From an uncultured Oscillospiraceae bacterium (GTDB lineage Bacteria > Bacillota > Clostridia > Oscillospirales > Oscillospiraceae), in NCBI GenBank assembly GCA_910577415.1, contig CAJTLK010000017.1, positions 1 to 27,916 of the forward strand: DNA of 27,916 nt. The letters are read 5' to 3'. The notes under the pieces are model-generated. The model was not told the DNA's origin and did not search any database. It was given only the letters and a program-made list of their open reading frames with translations. Of the stretch, positions 15,469 through 22,720 are shown piece after piece. Every line of letters starts with the position of its first letter. Within the stretch, counting starts at the first letter, position 1. A program made the position numbers and the translations under genes.

Positions 15469-16584
15469 TTAATCCCGGTTGAAAATGTTGAAGATGGACT
15501 GCCACTGGTCGTCATCCTCTGCAGCCTCAGCAGGCTTCGCTACGGCGGTAGCCTTCGCCATAAGATCTGCCTCCACCTTCTCGCCGGCCTTGGTAAACGC
15601 GCCGCCGGTGGCGGAAGCCTTGGCGGCGGCCTCGTCATAGCCGGTGGCAATGACAGTGACCTGCATCTCGTCCTCCATGTCCTCGTCAAAGGCGGCGCCG
15701 AAAATAATGAGGGCGTCGGGGTGGGCGGCCTGCCGCACCATGTCGGCGGCGGTTTCCACCTCCTCCAGCCCGATGTCCATGGAGCCGGTAATGTTCACCA
15801 GTACGCCCCGGGCGCCGTCAATGCTGGTCTCCAGCAGAGGGCTGGAGATAGCCATCTTGGCGGCCTCCTCGGCCTTGTTCTTCCCTGCGGCCCGACCCAC
15901 GCCCATGTGGGCCATGCCCGCGTCCTTCATCACGGCGGTGACGTCAGCGAAGTCCACGTTGATAAAGCCAGTATTCTTAATAAGGTCGGAAATGGACTGC
16001 ACCGCCTGACGGAGCACGTCGTCGGCGATCTCGAAGGCGTTGGCGAAGGTGATCTTCTGGTCGGTGGCGAACTTCAACCGCTCGTTGGGAATGATGACCA
16101 GGGAGTCCACCTTGTCCTTCAGGGCCTCGATGCCGAGCTCAGCCTGCTGCATCCGGCGGCGGCCCTCAAAGTTAAAGGGCTTGGTCACTACGCCTACGGT
16201 GAGCACCCCGGCCTCCCGGGCAATGTCGGCCACGATGGGGGCTGCTCCAGTGCCGGTGCCGCCGCCCATACCGGCGGTGATAAAGACCATATCAGTGCCC
16301 TCCAGGGCCTTGGCCACCTGGGCACGGCTCTCCTCGGCGGATTTCTTGCCCACCTCGGGGTCGCTGCCCGCCCCCTGGCCGCCGGTGAGCTTCTCGCCGA
16401 TCTGAATCTTCTGATTGGCGCTGGACACATTCAGCGCCTGCTTGTCGGTGTTGACGCCAATGAACTCCACGCCCTTGACGCCACTGCGCACCATACGGTT
16501 GACGACATTATTGCCGCCGCCGCCCACACCGATCACCTTAATGTCGACCACAGTATCCGGGCCGGTATCCAATCCGAATGCCAT
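15469..16584 (-). CDS. ftsZ: Cell division protein FtsZ
   Basis: The tubulin-like GTPase that forms the division ring in the cytoplasm. The 371-residue protein has the N-terminal KVIGVGGGGNNVVNRM glycine loop, the tubulin signature GGGTGTG at 107-113, the VTKPFNFEGRRR segment, and the T7-loop region NVDFADV that completes the neighbouring subunit's active site. AGGAGG lies 8 nt before the ATG. It is the last gene of the cluster and has its own promoter and terminator. Odd feature: the C-terminus reads DDDQWQSIFNIFNRD and lacks the usual Ile-Pro-x-Phe-Leu peptide that binds FtsA, SepF and EzrA, and the linker is short (about 45-50 residues). No ftsA is adjacent. Confidence 0.98.
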   Translation of the reverse strand: MAFGLDTGPDTVVDIKVIGVGGGGNNVVNRMVRSGVKGVEFIGVNTDKQALNVSSANQKIQIGEKLTGGQGAGSDPEVGKKSAEESRAQVAKALEGTDMVFITAGMGGGTGTGAAPIVADIAREAGVLTVGVVTKPFNFEGRRRMQQAELGIEALKDKVDSLVIIPNERLKFATDQKITFANAFEIADDVLRQAVQSISDLIKNTGFINVDFADVTAVMKDAGMAHMGVGRAAGKNKAEEAAKMAISSPLLETSIDGARGVLVNITGSMDIGLEEVETAADMVRQAAHPDALIIFGAAFDEDMEDEMQVTVIATGYDEAAAKASATGGAFTKAGEKVEADLMAKATAVAKPAEAAEDDDQWQSIFNIFNRD

Positions 16585-16675
16585 ATGCGAGCCTCCTATG
16601 TAAAATCATTTGTATATCCGATTCAGGTCGGGGCATTTTGTGATATGCCATGCCCTGTCTACTATATCTTGTTTT

Positions 16676-16704
16676 ATTTTATCTCTCTTTTGCCCTCAGG
16701 TCAA
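16676..16704 (-). promoter_or_regulatory. Promoter for ftsZ
   Basis: Minus-strand TTGACC (16699-16704), 17-bp spacer and TAAAAT (16676-16681), in the 168-bp gap between divIB and ftsZ. The leader of about 85 nt contains an inverted repeat GGGCAT/ATGCCC (16631-16636 and 16650-16655). No terminator for divIB was found in the same gap, so read-through from upstream is possible. Confidence 0.8.
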
Positions 16705-16752
16705 GTGTTCTGTAGAGATTTCCCCAAAGTTTTACGCCATCTGCCTTGGAAT

Positions 16753-17655
16753 CTATCCCGCTATGCTGGGCATCTCCGGCGCGGGAAGGTCACCGGCAGG
16801 GTCCAGGGTCGGCTCGGGCATTTGGGGCGCAACAGGTCCATCCGTCTCCAGCGGCGGCAGGTAGTCCTCGGGCAGCCACCGCTCGGTGAGAAGCCGGGCC
16901 TCATCCTCGCCGTAGGTGAGGTCCAAAGTGCCTGTGACCCGCTCCCCCCGCTGGGCAAAGGTTTCCAGCACCCGCTGGAGGGAAAATATCCGCCGGGAAA
17001 AATCCCCGGAGGCGGGCACCACTACCGTCAGGTCGCCGCCGTAGTCAAAACGGATGACATTGTTGGAACTCAGATCGATAAACTCCCGCACATTGCCCTC
17101 CATCCCCCGTTCAGCGAGGGCGGTGAGGAGTCCCTTGATCCCCTCCAGCCGGGTCTGCTCCTCCAGACTGGCCGTCATACGGCTGCCTACCGCCGGAGCC
17201 TGTGGGGAAAACCCCCGCACCTTGGGATAGCCGTCGGCAATGGGTCTCTCTCCCTTCTCCAGCAGCTTTCCCCCGGCGTTGACGAGCCACCAGCTCCCCT
17301 CCGCCTCTACCGCCGCCACGGCGTGGCTCTCGGTGACGCGCAACTCTACCGTGTCGGGAAGGATGTGGACCGGGGTGGCAGACTCCACATAGGGCAGGCG
17401 CTTCATGATGGCGTTAGCGGTCTGGGGACGGTTGACCAGGAAGAGGTTGTCGCCAACCTCCACCCCCGACGCGGCAATGATCTCCTGGACGGAATAGCGA
17501 CTATTCCCTACCACCCGGACCTCGTTGACCCGAAAGAAGACCACACAGCCCACCAAAATAGCGGCAAAGATGATCAAAAACGACAGCAACTTATAGAGGC
17601 CGCCAAAGCGTCCCCTTCTGCGCCAGCGTCGGTTTTGACCCTTCCTTGCCGCCAT
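16753..17655 (-). CDS. divIB: Division protein DivIB/FtsQ
   Basis: A 300-residue bitopic membrane protein of the divisome that bridges FtsL/DivIC to septal peptidoglycan synthesis. It has a basic cytoplasmic N-terminus (RRWRRRGR), one membrane helix at about 20-42, a POTRA domain (VRVVGNSRYSVQEIIAASGVEVGDNLF onward, about 43-112) and a beta domain, ending in a Pro/Glu-rich tail. AGGAGGAG lies 4 nt before the ATG. It sits between murA and ftsZ, matching the classical position of divIB. The length is in the normal range. A candidate promoter is seen upstream at 17711-17739. Confidence 0.93.
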   Translation of the reverse strand: MAARKGQNRRWRRRGRFGGLYKLLSFLIIFAAILVGCVVFFRVNEVRVVGNSRYSVQEIIAASGVEVGDNLFLVNRPQTANAIMKRLPYVESATPVHILPDTVELRVTESHAVAAVEAEGSWWLVNAGGKLLEKGERPIADGYPKVRGFSPQAPAVGSRMTASLEEQTRLEGIKGLLTALAERGMEGNVREFIDLSSNNVIRFDYGGDLTVVVPASGDFSRRIFSLQRVLETFAQRGERVTGTLDLTYGEDEARLLTERWLPEDYLPPLETDGPVAPQMPEPTLDPAGDLPAPEMPSIAG

Positions 17656-17710
17656 TTCTCCTCCTGTCGGTTCCTGCTAAGTGATAAAGACCCATTTTGA
17701 TTCAGCATAG

Positions 17711-17739
17711 ACTATATCATATACGGATAAAAAAGTCAT
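17711..17739 (-). promoter_or_regulatory. Candidate promoter for divIB
   Basis: Minus-strand ATGACT (17734-17739), 17-bp spacer and TATAGT (17711-17716), with TGA directly before the -10 (extended -10). It lies in the AT-rich 129-bp gap after murA. Just upstream on the same strand, TCATT-TATT-AATGA followed by T6 could be a weak murA terminator, but the stem is only 5 bp and AT-only. Confidence 0.55.
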
Positions 17740-17784
17740 TAATAAATGATTACAAATTTTATAGGATAATGCCCCATTGGAGGG

Positions 17785-19041
17785 TCATTTTTCCTCCTTT
17801 CGGACGATCTTCGCCCCCAAAGCTGCCAGGTCTCCCGCCAGGTCGGCGTAACCCCGGTCAATGTGTCCCAGCCCGGTGAGCGTGCTTTCCCCCTCGGCTC
17901 CTAAGGCGGCCACCGCCAAGGCCGCGCCGCCCCGCAAGTCGGTGGAGCGGACCTTGGCCCCATAAAGCCGGGGTACGCCGTAGACCACCGCCACCCTCCC
18001 ATCGGTGCGGATATCCGCCCCCATACGCTTGAGTTCATCTACATGGCGGTAACGGCTGTCAAACATATTCTCCACAAAGACTGTGGCGCCGTCGGTCTTG
18101 CACAGCGCCGCCATTACCACCGCCTGGGCGTCGGTGGGAAAGCCGGGATAGGGGGCAGTGCGGATGGGCCTGACCCCCCTGAGCCGCCGGGGCGCGATGA
18201 TGGAGATGGTGTCGGGGGTGCTCTCTACCCGGCACCCCGCCTCGGTCAAAACAGAGGTAACGGTGCTTAAAAGCCGCCAATCCACCCCCCGCAGGTTTCC
18301 CTCTCCCCCGGCGGAAGCCACGGCGGAAAGATAGGTACAGGCCACGATACGGTCTGCCATGACGGTGTATTCCCCGCCATGGAGAGTCTTTCCGCCCCGG
18401 ATAGTGATCACTGAGCTACCCGCCCCCCGAACGTCAGCTCCAAGGGTAAGCAGAAAATTTTGCAGGTCCACGATCTCTGGCTCCCTAGCCGCATTGGTGA
18501 TGGTAGTAACTCCCTCCGCCGCCACAGCGGAGAGCATTGCATTCTCGGTACAGCCCACGCTGGGCAGGGACAGGGCGATATCCGCCCCGGTGAGCCTCCC
18601 GGCGCAGAAAAGTCGTCCCCCCGCCTCCCGCACCTCCGCTCCAAGGCTCTGAAGGGCGGACAGGTGCAAGTCAATAGGCCTCGGTCCCAGCTCGCAGCCA
18701 CCGGGATAGCTCAGCTCGGCCTGACCCAGCCGGGCCAGCATGGCCCCCAGGAAAATGACCGACGAGCGCATCTCCCGCATCAGGGTGTCGGGAATGGAGC
18801 AGCAGGTAAGCTTGGAGGGTCCCACCGTCACCGTATCTCCCTCCCACGTCACCTGACAGCCCAGATGGCGGAGGATATCCAGGGTGTGCTCCACATCAGT
18901 GAGCCGGGGGCAATTATGTATCACGCAGGTCTCAGGAGAGAGAAGGGTGGCACACAGGATGGGCAGAACGCTGTTCTTTGCCCCCTGGATGGCGACGCTG
19001 CCGGACAGAGGGTGACAGCCCTCGATGGTAAAAACGCTCAT
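17785..19041 (-). CDS. murA: UDP-N-acetylglucosamine 1-carboxyvinyltransferase
   Basis: The first committed step of peptidoglycan synthesis: transfer of enolpyruvate from PEP to UDP-GlcNAc in the cytoplasm. The 418-residue length is normal. Lys22 in GAKNSVLP and the active-site Cys116 in YPGGCELGPRPIDLH are present, so the enzyme should be fosfomycin-sensitive in principle. Other family segments are GCTENAMLSAV and PGFPTDAQ. GGGAGG lies upstream of the ATG. In Bacillus-type clusters murB occupies the position between murG and divIB; here it is murA. Many Firmicutes carry two murA copies, and whether this is MurAA- or MurAB-like is not decided. Confidence 0.96.
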   Translation of the reverse strand: MSVFTIEGCHPLSGSVAIQGAKNSVLPILCATLLSPETCVIHNCPRLTDVEHTLDILRHLGCQVTWEGDTVTVGPSKLTCCSIPDTLMREMRSSVIFLGAMLARLGQAELSYPGGCELGPRPIDLHLSALQSLGAEVREAGGRLFCAGRLTGADIALSLPSVGCTENAMLSAVAAEGVTTITNAAREPEIVDLQNFLLTLGADVRGAGSSVITIRGGKTLHGGEYTVMADRIVACTYLSAVASAGGEGNLRGVDWRLLSTVTSVLTEAGCRVESTPDTISIIAPRRLRGVRPIRTAPYPGFPTDAQAVVMAALCKTDGATVFVENMFDSRYRHVDELKRMGADIRTDGRVAVVYGVPRLYGAKVRSTDLRGGAALAVAALGAEGESTLTGLGHIDRGYADLAGDLAALGAKIVRKEEK

Positions 19042-19071
19042 ATTTTGCCCTCCCAGTGGTTTTTCTGGGCT

Positions 19072-19101
19072 ATTCTATGCGGGAGGGGAAAAACGGGTGA
19101 A
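19072..19101 (-). promoter_or_regulatory. Possible promoter for murA
   Basis: TAGAAT (19072-19077) with a poor TTCACC -35 (19096-19101) at an 18-bp spacing, right behind the murG terminator. A promoter here is expected if that terminator is efficient, but the -35 match is weak. Confidence 0.35.
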
Positions 19102-19131
19102 AAAAGGGCTGCTTATCGAAGCAGCCCTTTT
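19100..19131 (-). terminator. Terminator overlapping the 3' end of murG
   Basis: A perfect 13-bp stem (19102-19114 with 19119-19131) with a 4-nt loop, followed on the minus strand by a T-run (19100-19105 on the plus strand). The last codons of murG form the 5' arm, and the TAA stop (19113-19115) begins at the end of that arm and runs into the loop. Translating ribosomes that reach the stop would therefore cover the hairpin. Confidence 0.88.
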
Positions 19132-20231
19132 AAGGTCTCATAAATTTTTTCGTTGGCGTCTGGAATGGCTAAAGCCGACAGCCTCCGGGCCATGTCCGCC
19201 CTTTTTTCCGGGCTTTGGAGCAGATCGGAGATGATCTCATACAGCTTTTCCCCGGAACACTCCTTTTCCGGCAGCAGCACCGCCCCGCCCACATCGGCAA
19301 GCACCTTGGCGTTCTTGGTCTGGTGGTCGGCAGTGACGTTGGGGGATGGCACCAGCACCGAGGGCTTGGCGATGGCCGCCAGCTCGGACACTGTGGAGGC
19401 CCCCGAGCGGCACAGCACCAGATCGGCCGCCGCCATCACCAGAGGCATATCGTAGATATACTCTCGCACCTCCACCCCGGAAAGACACCCCTTCTCCACT
19501 CCAGCGGCAGCAAAGCTCTCCCACATGGAGCGGTGATCCCGGCCCGCGCCATGGATATGGCGGAAGGGCGTGCCCTCAGCACGCTCCCGGAGGAGAAATT
19601 GGGTCATATAGTCGTTCATCCGTTCCGCCCCAAGGCTTCCCCAGTAGGACAGCAGCAAGGGTCTGTCATCGTCAAAGCCCAACTCCCGCCGGGCCTCAGA
19701 GCGGGTATATCGGAAAAAGTCCCCCCGGACCGGGGTGCCGGTGACTACAACTTTAGACGGGTCGGCATAATGCTCCCGGCTCTCGGCAAAGCCCACCATC
19801 ACCACATCGCACACCCTGCTCAGTGCCTTAGTGGTGAGGCCGGGAACGGCGTTGGATTCATGGACGGCGGTGGGGATGCCCCGCTTGGCGGCGGCTTTGA
19901 CTACGGGGTAGCTGGCGTAGCCCCCGGTGCCCACCACCAGGTCGGGCTGAAAGTCCCTCAGTATTTTTTTGGCCTGGCCGTCGGAACGGACCAAGTTGAC
20001 GGCGGTGCCCAGATTGTGACGGATACCCGCCAGGTTCATGGAGCGGCGAAAGTTAGTGATCGTCACCGTCCTGATCTCGTAACCTTCCTTGGGCACCAGG
20101 CTGGTAGCCATGCCGCCGTCTCCCCCTACAAAGAGGATATTGGCGTTGTCCCGCTCCCGAAACATTCGGGCCAGAGCCACGGCGGGATTGATATGGCCCG
20201 CGGTGCCGCCGCAGGTAAAGAGAATGTTCAT
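19113..20231 (-). CDS. murG: Lipid II synthase MurG
   Basis: The GT-B glycosyltransferase that adds GlcNAc to lipid I to make lipid II on the inner face of the membrane. Its 372 residues include the Gly-rich loop CGGTAGHINPAVALA (7-21), the second Gly-rich VVGTGGYASYPVVKAA, HESNAVPG, and the donor-binding RSGASTVSELAAIAKPSVLVP. AGAGGAGG sits 7 nt before the ATG. An unusual 146-bp gap separates it from ftsW, and its stop codon is embedded in the terminator hairpin. Confidence 0.96.
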   Translation of the reverse strand: MNILFTCGGTAGHINPAVALARMFRERDNANILFVGGDGGMATSLVPKEGYEIRTVTITNFRRSMNLAGIRHNLGTAVNLVRSDGQAKKILRDFQPDLVVGTGGYASYPVVKAAAKRGIPTAVHESNAVPGLTTKALSRVCDVVMVGFAESREHYADPSKVVVTGTPVRGDFFRYTRSEARRELGFDDDRPLLLSYWGSLGAERMNDYMTQFLLRERAEGTPFRHIHGAGRDHRSMWESFAAAGVEKGCLSGVEVREYIYDMPLVMAAADLVLCRSGASTVSELAAIAKPSVLVPSPNVTADHQTKNAKVLADVGGAVLLPEKECSGEKLYEIISDLLQSPEKRADMARRLSALAIPDANEKIYETLKGLLR

Positions 20232-20377
20232 CTACACGCCTCCTCTGTCACGCTCCGCAAGGGTCTAGTTACTCGGTCACTTTCCCTCCGACTCAGCCTG
20301 GTCTCCGGGCCACTACGCGGCCCTGCGCTCGGCTTCGGCTCCAGTCCAAGTCCCTCATAGCCCCTTGCTCCGCGCTT
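20232..20377. other. GC-rich non-coding spacer between ftsW and murG
   Basis: A 146-bp interval with a composition unlike the other spacers, which are AT-rich or very short. It contains GGGCC-7 nt-GGCCC (20307-20323), short reiterated CTCCG/CTCGG and GGCTTCGGCT blocks and two CCTTGCT words near 20370-20395. No promoter, terminator or convincing frame was found; only the murG ribosome-binding site at its left end is explained. It could be a dispersed intergenic repeat, but no second copy is seen in this window. Confidence 0.4.
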
Positions 20378-21574
20378 CTATCCTTGCTTTGGAGCGGGTA
20401 TCTGCCTTGAAACCCCCAATACGATGCCCATCTCGGCCAGCTGGATCATCAGGGCTGTACCTCCGTAGCTGAAGAAGGGCAGAGAGATGCCGGTGGTGGG
20501 CAGCAGATTTGTTACCACCGAGATATTGAGAAATACCTGGGCCGCCATGAGGGTGGTGATACCCACCACCAGCAGCGCGCCGAAGCGGTCCCGGGCGTGG
20601 AGCGCGATCCAATAGCCCCGGATGATGAGAAGCATGAAGAGGATCAGGACAATGCACGCCCCCACCAGGCCCATCTCCTCACACCACACCGAGAAGATGA
20701 AGTCGTTCTCTGCCTCGGGGAGGAAGCCCTGCTTCTGCCGCCCCTGACCGAAGCCCAGGCCGAAGAGACCGCCGGAGCCGATGGAGTAGAGGGACTGGAT
20801 GATCTGGAAGCCCCTGTCGCTGGGGTCGGACCAGGGGTCCCGCCAGGTGACGATACGGGCGGACTGGTAGCCTTGAAGCATCAGCATGGCCAGAATACCT
20901 ACGCACACGATGCCGATGCCAAACCACCGCAGCTTGATCCCTCCGGCAAAGAGGATGGCGGCAGCGGCCACAAAGATGAGGATGGTGCCCGAAAGATGTG
21001 GCTCCAAATACATCAGGATGGCAATGACGCCCAAAATGGCAACATAGGGCACCAGCTCCATCAGACCCACATCCTCCATCCAGTTAAACATCACGCCCTT
21101 AGGGGTACGCAGGTCGTACTGACGCTTTTTCTCGCTCTGGCGTTTGCTCATCCGGGCGGAGAAGTAAAGGATGACCCCCAGCTTAGCGGCCTCGGAGGGC
21201 TGGAAGGTCAGCGGCCCCAACGGTATCCACCGCTTGACGTTGTCGGTACGCTTGGTATGGAAGAAAAGCACGATCACCAGCATAGCGATGGCGGCGCACA
21301 GCACAAACACCGACATCCAGCGAAACGCCTGGTAGTTGATTTTGGAGACAAAATACATGGCCACAATACCGGCGGCAGCAAACATGGCCTGACGAATAAA
21401 ATAGTGATAAGGCCCATCCTTCCAGCCCTCACTGACGGCGGTGGGAAAGGAGGCGGAAAAGACCGTGATGACCCCGATGGCGGTGAGCATCACCACCAGC
21501 ATAAGAAACGGAAGGTCCATTGGACCCCGGGAGAGCTTTTGTTCTACGGTCAGATCGCGTTTCAATGTGGGCAC
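20378..21574 (-). CDS. ftsW: SEDS peptidoglycan glycosyltransferase FtsW/SpoVE
   Basis: A 398-residue polytopic membrane protein of the SEDS family, which polymerises lipid II into glycan strands together with a class B PBP. Diagnostic segments are FSASFPTAV near the N-terminus, RWIPLGPLTFQPSEAAKLGVILYFS, QIIQSLYSIGSGGLFGLGFGQGRQKQGFLPEAENDFIFSV read in parts, and NLLPTTGISLPFFSYGG near the end. The start is GTG (21572-21574) with GGGAGGGAG 4 nt upstream. A basic cytoplasmic loop (KRQSEKKRQYD, about 164-174) is present. It could serve division (FtsW) or sporulation (SpoVE); the position next to the PASTA PBP does not separate the two. Confidence 0.94.
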   Translation of the reverse strand: MPTLKRDLTVEQKLSRGPMDLPFLMLVVMLTAIGVITVFSASFPTAVSEGWKDGPYHYFIRQAMFAAAGIVAMYFVSKINYQAFRWMSVFVLCAAIAMLVIVLFFHTKRTDNVKRWIPLGPLTFQPSEAAKLGVILYFSARMSKRQSEKKRQYDLRTPKGVMFNWMEDVGLMELVPYVAILGVIAILMYLEPHLSGTILIFVAAAAILFAGGIKLRWFGIGIVCVGILAMLMLQGYQSARIVTWRDPWSDPSDRGFQIIQSLYSIGSGGLFGLGFGQGRQKQGFLPEAENDFIFSVWCEEMGLVGACIVLILFMLLIIRGYWIALHARDRFGALLVVGITTLMAAQVFLNISVVTNLLPTTGISLPFFSYGGTALMIQLAEMGIVLGVSRQIPAPKQG

Positions 21575-21646
21575 AACTCTCCCTCCCTTCCGTTTTACTT
21601 AAAATTCTTTTATGGCCCGCCGGGACGCTGCGCCCACGCCCTCAGG

Positions 21647-22648
21647 TCAAATGTGGTACCGCTGCCACACGCCCAGCAGAGCCAGCGCGCAGAAAATGGC
21701 GGACACGGCGGCAAAGACCGCCACTACTTTCCTCTCCCGCCAGCCGCTCATCTCGAAGTGGTGGTGAAGAGGGGCCATTTTGAAAATGCGCTTGCCGTGG
21801 GTCAGCTTGAAATAACCGATCTGGATGATATCCGAAAGGGTCTCGGCAATATACACAATGCCCACAAAAACCAGAATGAGGGGCATATCGGTGGCAAAGG
21901 CCAGGGCACAGACCATGCCTCCCAGGAAAAGAGAACCGGTGTCTCCCATAAAGCCCTTGGCGGGAGAATGGTTGTAGCCCAGAAATCCCAGCAATCCTCC
22001 CAGCAGGGCGGAGGCGACCACATTCAGTTCAAGCTGCCCCCAGTGGGCGGTAATAATGACAAAGAACAGGGCCACCGGGAGCGTCACCGAAGAACTCAGG
22101 CCGTCCACGCCGTCGGTGATATTTACGGCGTTCACCGTGCCCACCATGACGAAGGCGGCAAAGACCATATACACAGGCCAGGGCAGGGGGACGATCCAGT
22201 CCAGAAACGGCACATAAAGATTGGGGGAGAGATACCCCTCATGCCGCAGCAGCACCGTCATCAGAATGGCGGCAGAGAGCTGAAGGAGGAACTTCCACCC
22301 GGCGGTGAGGCCGGTATTCTCATGGTGGACCACCTTCATGTAATCATCGATGAAGCCAATGGCTCCAAAGACCAAAGCGAACAAGAAAACATAAAGTCCG
22401 CCCCGGTCTCCCTCCGCAATATGGCCCCAGCCCATGGCCACCGTCACCACACCGATGGCGGCAATAAACATCAGCCCGCCCATGGTGGGGGTCCCCTGCT
22501 TGGACATGTGCCAGGTGGGACCGATCTCCTTGATGGACTGGCCCGCATGGAGTGCCCGCAGCGCCGGAATAAGGAGCCGCCCGATGACCACGGTGAGGAT
22601 AAAGCTCACCGCCGCCGCTGCGGCCATGGTGACAATAGTAGGATCCAT
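21647..22648 (-). CDS. mraY: Phospho-MurNAc-pentapeptide transferase MraY
   Basis: An integral membrane enzyme that moves phospho-MurNAc-pentapeptide from UDP to undecaprenyl phosphate, making lipid I. Family motifs include SKQGTPTMGGLMF, GFIDDYMKV (catalytic Asp pair), NAVNITDGVDGL, KGFMGDTGSLFLGG and MAPLHHHFEMSGW. I chose the ATG at 22646-22648 (333 residues) because GGAGG lies 10 nt upstream; an ATG nine codons earlier has its AGGA only 3 nt away. In the classical cluster murD follows mraY, but here ftsW comes next after a 72-bp gap with no feature. Confidence 0.95.
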   Translation of the reverse strand: MDPTIVTMAAAAAVSFILTVVIGRLLIPALRALHAGQSIKEIGPTWHMSKQGTPTMGGLMFIAAIGVVTVAMGWGHIAEGDRGGLYVFLFALVFGAIGFIDDYMKVVHHENTGLTAGWKFLLQLSAAILMTVLLRHEGYLSPNLYVPFLDWIVPLPWPVYMVFAAFVMVGTVNAVNITDGVDGLSSSVTLPVALFFVIITAHWGQLELNVVASALLGGLLGFLGYNHSPAKGFMGDTGSLFLGGMVCALAFATDMPLILVFVGIVYIAETLSDIIQIGYFKLTHGKRIFKMAPLHHHFEMSGWRERKVVAVFAAVSAIFCALALLGVWQRYHI

Positions 22649-22720
22649 AGATTCGCTTCCTCCGCTCTTTTCCATCTTTCCTGAATGAAGGGCTTATACC
22701 ACAGCCGCGTAGCGGCTATT

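Noticed and set aside
15721..17700. Plus-strand open frame of about 659 codons across ftsZ and divIB
   Set aside because: It is antisense to two clear genes, is rich in Gly/His/Leu as expected from GC-rich reverse frames, has no ribosome-binding site and matches no family.
22649..22675. Upstream ATG for mraY
   Set aside because: Its AGGA is only 3 nt away, while the ATG at 22648 has GGAGG at 10 nt and begins close to the first membrane helix as in the family.
20597..22684. Plus-strand open frame of about 695 codons across ftsW and mraY
   Set aside because: Antisense artefact of codon bias in the real minus-strand genes; composition is dominated by His, Gly, Asp and Lys with no domain.
22703..22717. 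AGCCGC-GTA-GCGGCT hairpin between murE and mraY as a terminator
   Set aside because: The stem is only 6 bp with no T-run on the transcribed strand; at most a minor RNA structure.
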